Shown piece after piece: positions 58,992-64,000 of a stretch of DNA of 64,000 bases. The stretch lies in NCBI RefSeq assembly GCF_042656585.1, contig NZ_JBHSPG010000009.1. One strand, written 5' to 3'. The first letter of the stretch is position 1, and every line of letters starts with the position of its first letter. Source of the DNA: Thalassorhabdus alkalitolerans. GTDB lineage: Bacteria; Bacillota; Bacilli; Bacillales; Marinococcaceae. The position numbers were made by a program, and so were the translations under genes. Under the pieces are notes generated by a model, which searched no databases, was not told the DNA's origin, and worked only from the letters and a program-made list of their open reading frames with translations.

Positions 58992-59039
58992 AAGAGAGGC
59001 AGTTGAAATCTTCAAGAGAAGAGATCCTGCCTCTCTTTT
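58992..59039 (+). terminator. Terminator after the DUF1002 gene
   Basis: AAGAGAGGCAG/CTGCCTCTCTT, 11-bp perfect stem with a 24-nt loop, then TTTT. Confidence 0.8.
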
Positions 59040-59201
59040 GAATTTTCAGGGGGGAGAGGCAGACAGCCGAAACCAAAAGGAGTGCCAGCCGTATATAATA
59101 TAAATAAGAAAAATACTATCAATGGTGTCTCTGCGATGGTTCATGGTATGCTTTTAGTAAGAGTGAGAAGCAATAATAAGTGGAGAGAAAGGAGTGCTTC
59201 T

Positions 59202-59846
59202 ATGGACTGGTTAGATAATGCCAGTGTTGGTTTTTTAGTTGTTTTTTTAGGTACGTTGTTTCTGGTTGGGGAACTGTTAGTGAAAATGAGAGGCTTATTC
59301 GCTGTTATTGGAATAGTTCTTATGAGTCTTTTCTTTGCTTATCACATAGATGCGGCATCTGGCTTGTGGATCGTACTTTTATACGGAGCGGGCCTTGGTT
59401 TAATCATTTTTGACGGAAAAGTGACTGGCGATGGCACCATTGCACTGTTAGGTGCTTTGATGATGATTATGGGTATAGCTGTTCCAGCTCCCGGATTTTT
59501 GTATGGATCTTTGGCGGCCATGGGCTTTATCCTTGGTGCATTAGCCTCAACTTTCTTTTTGAGGGTTTTCTCAAGAAGAGAGCTATGGTCGAAAATTACT
59601 TTGAAAGACAAAATGACAGGAGACCTTGGATATAATTCCATAAATGAAACATATAAGGATCTTGTAGGGCAAAAAGGCAAAACCATGACTGATTTCCGGC
59701 CTATTGGAACAATAGATATTGATGGCAGTCAATACAGTGCTACCAGCGGCGGCCAATGGATTAAAGCAGGGGAAGAAATAGAGGTAATTGAAGTGGATGG
59801 TACGCGAATTCTCGTAAAGAAACTAGAAGAACAGAAAGAAAGTTAA
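59202..59846 (+). CDS. Short NfeD-family membrane protein
   Basis: Protein of 214 residues: four or so membrane segments (about 8-125), then an NfeD OB-fold domain (about 150-205) with LVGQKGKTMTDFRPIGTIDIDG and WIKAGEEIEVIEVDGTRILV. It lacks the ClpP-like protease domain of the long paralogue at 15145. Short NfeD proteins often partner flotillins; none is adjacent here. Start ATG 59202 after AAAGGAGTG; an upstream in-frame extension of 40 codons has no support. Confidence 0.82.
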   Translation: MDWLDNASVGFLVVFLGTLFLVGELLVKMRGLFAVIGIVLMSLFFAYHIDAASGLWIVLLYGAGLGLIIFDGKVTGDGTIALLGALMMIMGIAVPAPGFLYGSLAAMGFILGALASTFFLRVFSRRELWSKITLKDKMTGDLGYNSINETYKDLVGQKGKTMTDFRPIGTIDIDGSQYSATSGGQWIKAGEEIEVIEVDGTRILVKKLEEQKES

Positions 59847-59891
59847 AAAAGGGCGGCTGTTAAGAATTTCTTTCTCAACAGCCGCCCTTTT
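59847..59891. terminator. Bidirectional terminator between NfeD and DUF1189 genes
   Basis: Perfect 15-bp stem AAAAGGGCGGCTGTT/AACAGCCGCCCTTTT with a 15-nt loop, T-rich on both strands. Confidence 0.9.
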
Positions 59892-59983
59892 GGGGTATTT
59901 TTTACATAAGGGTTTGTGCCTGCCAGTATAGTCTGAGAGCGGCCCTCTTTTTTTCAGGCTCCAGTGTCAGGTTTCCCAGAGAA

Positions 59984-60760
59984 TTATGAAGCGGCTGGCT
60001 TTTTCGGTTTCGGAAGGCGCCTGTAGGCTGCAAAAAGCATAATAAATGCTATGGCCCAGTAAACAGTGAAGGAAAATGGAAGAGCAATACCTGCTGCATC
60101 AATAATGGCGAGAACCAAAGTAGGAAGTGTTACAGCGTATGCACTCATGATCCAAATGTTACGGTAAGGCAGGCGAATAGCCACTTTTCTCCTCAGTAAT
60201 AAGCCGAAAAGTGAAAGAGAAAATATACCAATAAATTTCATTGCAGTGACAAATAAATAAAGGCCAAGGAGAAACACTGGAATCAGGATAGGCAGCAATC
60301 CGCTGACAGTATCCATTAATGAGATAATTTCATCTTTGGTTAAGTGGAGGTTGGCAGCCTGGCCGTAAGAAAAGGACTCTATTGTTCCATCTTCTATAAC
60401 GACTACTTCCTCTCTTAACAAAGCTATGGCTGGTTCTGTATCTATATCCTCTCTTGAAACAGTGCCAGTTGCATCAAAGATAATTGTATCTCCGTTATCT
60501 TCTATGTATAATGGCTCTTCCTGGTCCGCATGGAGAATGCCGTTGCGAAGCTCGAAATCAGGAAGGTCCTCATGCAAAGCCGAGTCAACCTGAGAGGTTA
60601 ACGTGAGCATGCTCGAGGTAAACGTAATTCCTGCAGGTATGCTTGTGATAAACATAAGAAAAAAGATATAGGAAATAGCTTTTCCAATGCCTGAAAAGCG
60701 AAAGGCTGCAATATATTTAGGTGAATATAGGCTGCGTATAAATTGCTGAATCACATTCAT
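59984..60760 (-). CDS. yqgB: DUF1189 membrane protein (YqgB)
   Basis: Membrane protein of 258 residues, DUF1189. One N-terminal membrane segment (about 28-50), an extracellular domain (about 55-150) with acidic character, and three to four C-terminal membrane segments (about 155-250). N-terminus MNVIQQFIRSLYSPKYIAAF is typical. Related to MalA-like proteins; function unknown. Ribosome binding site GGAGG. B. subtilis has yqgB in this neighbourhood. Confidence 0.85.
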   Translation of the reverse strand: MNVIQQFIRSLYSPKYIAAFRFSGIGKAISYIFFLMFITSIPAGITFTSSMLTLTSQVDSALHEDLPDFELRNGILHADQEEPLYIEDNGDTIIFDATGTVSREDIDTEPAIALLREEVVVIEDGTIESFSYGQAANLHLTKDEIISLMDTVSGLLPILIPVFLLGLYLFVTAMKFIGIFSLSLFGLLLRRKVAIRLPYRNIWIMSAYAVTLPTLVLAIIDAAGIALPFSFTVYWAIAFIMLFAAYRRLPKPKKPAAS

Positions 60761-60928
60761 AGAAAGGCCTCCATGTAAAAGTCATCTTTATTATTGTATT
60801 TCATCAATTCTCTGGGAACAAGTAAAAGGAACCTGCTTACAAAATTAAGAAAAATATATAAAACACAGCGAAAACAGGTGGTTACGGACCATTATCATAT
60901 TTGAAAGCAAAAAAAGCTGAATAATGCC

Positions 60929-60957
60929 TTTACAAACTTTGCTATTCACTCAATAAT
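60929..60957 (+). promoter_or_regulatory. Promoter candidate for the long Na/Pi transporter gene
   Basis: TTTACA (60929-60934), 17-nt spacer, AATAAT (60952-60957). Confidence 0.45.
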
Positions 60958-61024
60958 AGACAAGGATGAAAAAAGAATTGTCGAATGACGTTGCTTTTAA
61001 TTTTTCTTGAAGGGATGAGAATTA

Positions 61025-62650
61025 GTGGATGTCCAAACGATATTGTTTACATTCTTTGGTGGTCTCGGCATCTTTTTGTTTGGGATTAAATTTATGGGAG
61101 ATGGCCTTCAAAAAGTAGCAGGTGACCGACTAAGGGAAATTTTGGATAAATTTACGACCAATCCCGTTATGGGTGTAATTGCTGGTCTTTTTGTGACAAT
61201 CCTACTTCAAACGAGTACCGGAACCACGGTATTAACCATTGGACTGGTTAATGCTGGTTTTATGACTCTCCAACAAGCAATTGGTGTCATCATGGGTGCA
61301 AATATAGGGACAACAGTCACAGCTTTTATTATAGGGATTGATATTGCAGCATACGCCTTGCCTATCATCTTTTTAGGAACCTTTTTAATATTCTTTTTCA
61401 AAAATAAAAAGGTAAATAACTATGGACAAGTTTTATTTGGGTTTGGAGCCCTCTTTTATGGTCTTACATTAATGGGAGACGGCGTGAGGCCCCTTAGAGA
61501 TTTCCAGGCATTTGAAGATTTAACAATCAGCATGAGTGAAAACCCTATCCTGGGAGTTATTATTGGTGTTATTTTCACTGTGGCCGTGCAAAGTTCCACG
61601 GCTGCTATTGGACTGCTTCAGCAGCTTTATGATCAAGGCGCGATGGAATTGACTGCAGTTCTGCCTGTTTTGTTCGGGGATAATATCGGGACTACTATTA
61701 CAGCTGTTCTGGCGTCAATTGGGGCATCCCTTGCCGCCAAAAGAGCTGCACTGACCCACGTCATATTTAATCTGTTGGGCACAACAATCGTGCTGATTCT
61801 GCTGGTGCCTTATACAGGTTTGATTGCTTACCTTCAGCAGGCACTAAATTTAAATCCGCCAATGACGATAGCATTTGCTCATGGGATCTTTAATGTGTCT
61901 AACACATTGATTCAACTTCCATTTGTAGCCGTTCTTGCTTTTATTGTGGTGAAGCTCATACCAGGTAAAGAATATGAAATTGAGTACAAAGCCAAGCACT
62001 TAGATCCGGCGTTTATTCAAAGTTCACCGGCTATTGCATTATCCCAGGCGAAGGCTGAGACACTTCGTATGGGTGAATTTGCTGAAAAAGGGCTCGAGGA
62101 AGTCAGGCAGTATGTAAAGACCAATCAAAAGAAGCATGCAGAATTGACCACTCAGTTTGAAGAGGCTATCAATAATTTAGATCGAAAGATTACTGATTAT
62201 CTCATCCGCATATCAGAGCGCTCTCTGTCTGATGACAATTCAAGGCTTCATTCAGTTCTTATGGATACCATACGGGATATAGAGCGCGTGGGCGATCATA
62301 TGGAGAATGTAATGGAGCTTGTTGATTATCAGTTAACTAATAAAGTATCGCTTTCTGAAGAAGCGATGAATGATTTAGAGGAAATGTTTGACTTGACGAT
62401 CCACACATTACAAAATTCTCTTTCTGCCCTTGAGCATGAAAACATAGATATAGCAAAAGAATGTGTACTTCAAGAAGAAGAAATTGATAAAATGGAAAGA
62501 AAACTTAGGAAAAAACATATCCTAAGAGTAAATGAAGGACGCTGTTCAGGGTCTGCAGGGATCATTTTCGTAGATTTGGTCAGTAATCTTGAACGGATTG
62601 GCGATCATGCCGTGAACATTGCTGAAACGGTTATTTCAGAAAATGAATAA
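61025..62650 (+). CDS. Na/Pi cotransporter with C-terminal PhoU domain
   Basis: Transporter of 541 residues. The membrane part (about 1-310) contains the two inverted Na/Pi repeats, LLQTSTGTTVLTIGL and VQSSTAAIGLLQQL, and repeated ANIGTTVTAFI and DNIGTTITAVL blocks. A PhoU-like four-helix domain (about 340-535) with DTIRDIERVGDHMENV and LVSNLERIGDHAVNIAE completes it. PhoU domains bind metal clusters and regulate phosphate uptake. GTG start with AAGGGAT 9 nt upstream. Its shorter, PhoU-less relative lies at 13020. Confidence 0.92.
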   Translation: MDVQTILFTFFGGLGIFLFGIKFMGDGLQKVAGDRLREILDKFTTNPVMGVIAGLFVTILLQTSTGTTVLTIGLVNAGFMTLQQAIGVIMGANIGTTVTAFIIGIDIAAYALPIIFLGTFLIFFFKNKKVNNYGQVLFGFGALFYGLTLMGDGVRPLRDFQAFEDLTISMSENPILGVIIGVIFTVAVQSSTAAIGLLQQLYDQGAMELTAVLPVLFGDNIGTTITAVLASIGASLAAKRAALTHVIFNLLGTTIVLILLVPYTGLIAYLQQALNLNPPMTIAFAHGIFNVSNTLIQLPFVAVLAFIVVKLIPGKEYEIEYKAKHLDPAFIQSSPAIALSQAKAETLRMGEFAEKGLEEVRQYVKTNQKKHAELTTQFEEAINNLDRKITDYLIRISERSLSDDNSRLHSVLMDTIRDIERVGDHMENVMELVDYQLTNKVSLSEEAMNDLEEMFDLTIHTLQNSLSALEHENIDIAKECVLQEEEIDKMERKLRKKHILRVNEGRCSGSAGIIFVDLVSNLERIGDHAVNIAETVISENE

Positions 62651-62659
62651 TAATGTCAG

Positions 62660-62686
62660 GAGAGGGAGGTTTCCCTCTCTTTTTCT
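62660..62686 (+). terminator. Terminator after the Na/Pi transporter gene
   Basis: GAGAGGGA/TCCCTCTC stem with GGTT loop, then TTTTTCTTT. Confidence 0.85.
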
Positions 62687-62972
62687 TTGTGAATAAGGGT
62701 AGTAAACAACACTTATTAAAGGCTCCTGTAGTGTTCTATGATATTTTCCTTGTTGTCTTATTTACTCAGGCAGACAAATTTTTTCTGAAGTGTTCCATTA
62801 TGATTTTAATGCCCTCTTACTACGTCTGAAGTCATGCAGGCCGGGCAGAGAATAGGTTATTACGAATTTGAAAAGGGAAAATGGCGGAAACCACAGCATG
62901 CCGTTTCCAGTCAGCATGACGTGCCTTAAGGTTTGAAAGACACTATTCATTCAAGATAAAAGGAGGAGACTT
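62687..62972 (+). other. Gap before yqgC
   Basis: No supported gene. An open frame of 31 codons (62834-62929) reads as plausible protein but lacks a ribosome binding site. No strong promoter stands out; the yqgC ribosome binding site AAAGGAGGAG ends the gap. Confidence 0.45.
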
Positions 62973-63458
62973 ATGGAAGGGACTTTACTGGTGCTTGCTG
63001 CTATATTTTATTTGCTCGCCTTTGCAGGATTGGTGTATCCAGTGATTCCAGCAGGCGTTGTTTTTGCAGTTTCATTGCTTTTAATAGGATGGGCAGAAGG
63101 TTTTGGCTCGTTAGGGATTTTCTTTTGGGTTATTCAAGGGTTTGTTGCGTTTCTGTTATTCGCCATTGATTCATTAATCAGCATTTTTGGAGTAAAGAGG
63201 AGTGGAGGATCTAACGCCGCCTTATGGGGAAGTGCGATCGGTCTTATTGTTGGGCCTTTTATTATCCCTGTAGTAGGAGTCCTGGTTGGCGCTCTGGCCG
63301 GGGCTGTAATCGGAGAATTAATAACAGGAGGAAAAACGTGGCGTCAAATGGGGAAAGTGGGCTTAAGCTCTGTTGTCGGTTTTGTACTAGGAGTGATTGT
63401 AAAAGGAATGATCCTTGTTATGAACCTTGTTTATTTACTATGGGTGTTTCTCTTTTGA
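62973..63458 (+). CDS. yqgC: DUF456 membrane protein (YqgC)
   Basis: Hydrophobic protein of 161 residues, DUF456, with four to five membrane segments and Gly-rich turns (LVYPVIPAGVVFAVSLLLIGWA, GLIVGPFIIPVVGVLVG shortened here; VIGELITGGKTWRQMGKVG). Function unknown. Very strong ribosome binding site. In B. subtilis yqgB and yqgC are neighbours; here the Na/Pi transporter gene lies between them. Confidence 0.85.
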   Translation: MEGTLLVLAAIFYLLAFAGLVYPVIPAGVVFAVSLLLIGWAEGFGSLGIFFWVIQGFVAFLLFAIDSLISIFGVKRSGGSNAALWGSAIGLIVGPFIIPVVGVLVGALAGAVIGELITGGKTWRQMGKVGLSSVVGFVLGVIVKGMILVMNLVYLLWVFLF

Positions 63459-63477
63459 TTTAATGATTCAGTGCTGG

Positions 63478-63506
63478 CTTTCTCCCCCTTGTTAGAAGGG
63501 GGAAAG
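63478..63506 (+). terminator. Hairpin after yqgC
   Basis: CCCCCTT/AAGGGGG with GTTAG loop and further CTTTC/GAAAG pairing past a bulge. No U-tract directly follows, so termination is uncertain. Confidence 0.45.
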
Positions 63507-63567
63507 TATGCTATATTACTTTTTGCCCAAGAAAAATTTATACCCCGAAAAAACATTTAAAATATTG

Positions 63568-63597
63568 TTGACGAATGTTAGGTATCCATGGTATTAT
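63568..63597 (+). promoter_or_regulatory. Promoter of the tRNA cluster
   Basis: TTGACG (63568-63573), 18-nt spacer, TATTAT (63592-63597), 56 nt before the first tRNA. Confidence 0.6.
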
Positions 63598-63652
63598 TTT
63601 CATTGTCGCTGAAAGTGATAGAAAAGGTACTTACCACTTTTAAAACAAATAT

Positions 63653-63727
63653 TCCACAGTAGCTCAGTGGTAGAGCTATCGGCTGTTAACCGATCGGTCG
63701 CAGGTTCGAATCCTGCCTGTGGAGCCA
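63653..63727 (+). tRNA. tRNA-Asn (anticodon GTT)
   Basis: Acceptor TCCACAG/CTGTGGA, discriminator G, encoded CCA. D-arm, anticodon loop CTGTTAA with GTT at 63685-63687, and T-loop TTCGAAT are all present. First of four tRNAs. Confidence 0.97.
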
Positions 63728-63730
63728 TAT

Positions 63731-63807
63731 GGCGGTGTAGCTCAGCTGGCTAGAGCGTACGGTTCATACCCGTGAGGTCGGGGGTTCGATCCCCTCCGCC
63801 GCTACCA
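63731..63807 (+). tRNA. tRNA-Met (anticodon CAT, elongator)
   Basis: Acceptor GGCGGTG/CGCCGCT with two G-U pairs, encoded CCA, CAT at 63765-63767. It has a normal first acceptor pair and lacks the GGG/CCC anticodon-stem run of initiator tRNA, and it resembles the B. subtilis elongator tRNA-Met. Confidence 0.88.
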
Positions 63808-63820
63808 ATATCATTATTAT

Positions 63821-63897
63821 GGCGGTTGTGGCGAAGTGGTTAACGCACCGGATTGTGGTTCCGGCACACATGGGTTCGATTCCCATCAATCGCCCCA
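63821..63897 (+). tRNA. tRNA-His (anticodon GTG)
   Basis: GTG at 63855-63857. An extra 5' G (63821) opposite discriminator C gives the eight-pair acceptor that marks tRNA-His. CCA is encoded. Confidence 0.96.
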
Positions 63898-63909
63898 TGT
63901 CTTGATAAA

Positions 63910-63986
63910 GGACCCTTAGCTCAGTTGGTCAGAGCAGACGGCTCATAACCGTCCGGTCGTAGGTTCGAGTCCTACAGGGTCCACCA
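63910..63986 (+). tRNA. tRNA with anticodon CAT, probably tRNA-Ile2
   Basis: Acceptor GGACCCT/AGGGTCC, encoded CCA, CAT at 63944-63946. The loop CTCATAA and acceptor resemble tRNA-Ile2, whose CAT is converted to lysidine by TilS to read AUA. A second tRNA-Met is the alternative. The cluster may continue past the window edge. Confidence 0.85.
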
Positions 63987-64000
63987 TTAAACAAATACCC

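Noticed and set aside
1..64000. Mobile elements, prophage, CRISPR, restriction or toxin-antitoxin systems
   Set aside because: No transposase, integrase, direct-repeat array, methylase or toxin-like gene was seen; gene order is that of the conserved chromosome.

Overview
The window is chromosomal DNA from a low-GC, endospore-forming Gram-positive bacterium of the family Bacillaceae. Gene order from a yqxA-like gene and lepA through hrcA-grpE-dnaK-dnaJ, rpsU-yqeY, floA, phoH, era-recO-glyQS, dnaG-sigA, ispH, nfo and zur to ispG follows, as I remember it, the Bacillus subtilis 'yqe/yqf' region almost gene for gene. The spore genes yqfC and yqfD, a sigma-W promoter, a T-box and a perfect CIRCE element agree with this. 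Acidic, low-hydrophobicity segments in GrpE, LepA-neighbour proteins and the YqfX-like protein suggest a moderately halophilic relative (Halobacillus/Thalassobacillus type); that placement is inference.

Layout. 1-12 kb: translation factor LepA, heme chaperone HemW, the class I heat-shock operon under HrcA/CIRCE, then prmA-rsmE-mtaB, which modify ribosomal protein L11, 16S rRNA and tRNA. 12-20 kb: deoC, a short Na/Pi-type transporter, rpsU-yqeY, the envelope-stress operon for an NfeD protease, flotillin FloA and YqfB, and sporulation genes yqfC-yqfD. 20-27 kb: a tightly overlapping run of phoH, pgpH, ybeY, dgkA, a DUF502 membrane protein, cdd, era, yqzL and recO. 27-36 kb: T-box-controlled glyQS, the gluconeogenesis regulators ccpN-ppsR, yqxD, and the macromolecular-synthesis pair dnaG-sigA. 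36-43 kb: cccA, trmK, the Nif3-like gene, ispH, yqfQ, helicase cshB and nfo.

43-55 kb is the most strain-specific part: an orphan PAS-type histidine kinase, a manganese-type ABC ATPase/permease pair with an MntR-like operator, a lytic transglycosylase, the polyphosphate genes ppx-ppk1, and a zinc-type ABC operon with two tandem permeases ending in zur. Neither ABC locus includes a solute-binding protein gene. 55-64 kb returns to conserved order (yqfW, yqfX-like, ispG, yqfZ, yqgB, yqgC), with a DUF1002 secreted protein, a short NfeD membrane protein and a second, PhoU-containing Na/Pi transporter inserted. The window ends in a tRNA cluster (Asn, Met, His, Ile2 or Met) that probably continues beyond the edge.

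I saw no insertion sequence, prophage, CRISPR array, defence system or rRNA gene. Almost all of this is core genome. The observations I rate highest are regulatory (a canonical sigma-W promoter, an MntR-like palindrome, separate transcription of dnaJ, a possible AUU start for yqxD), plus the physical clustering of Mn uptake, polyphosphate metabolism and Zn uptake, and a possibly frameshifted mini-gene facing a strong bidirectional terminator. Many starts given here are corrected from the longest open frame, using Shine-Dalgarno spacing and family N-termini.
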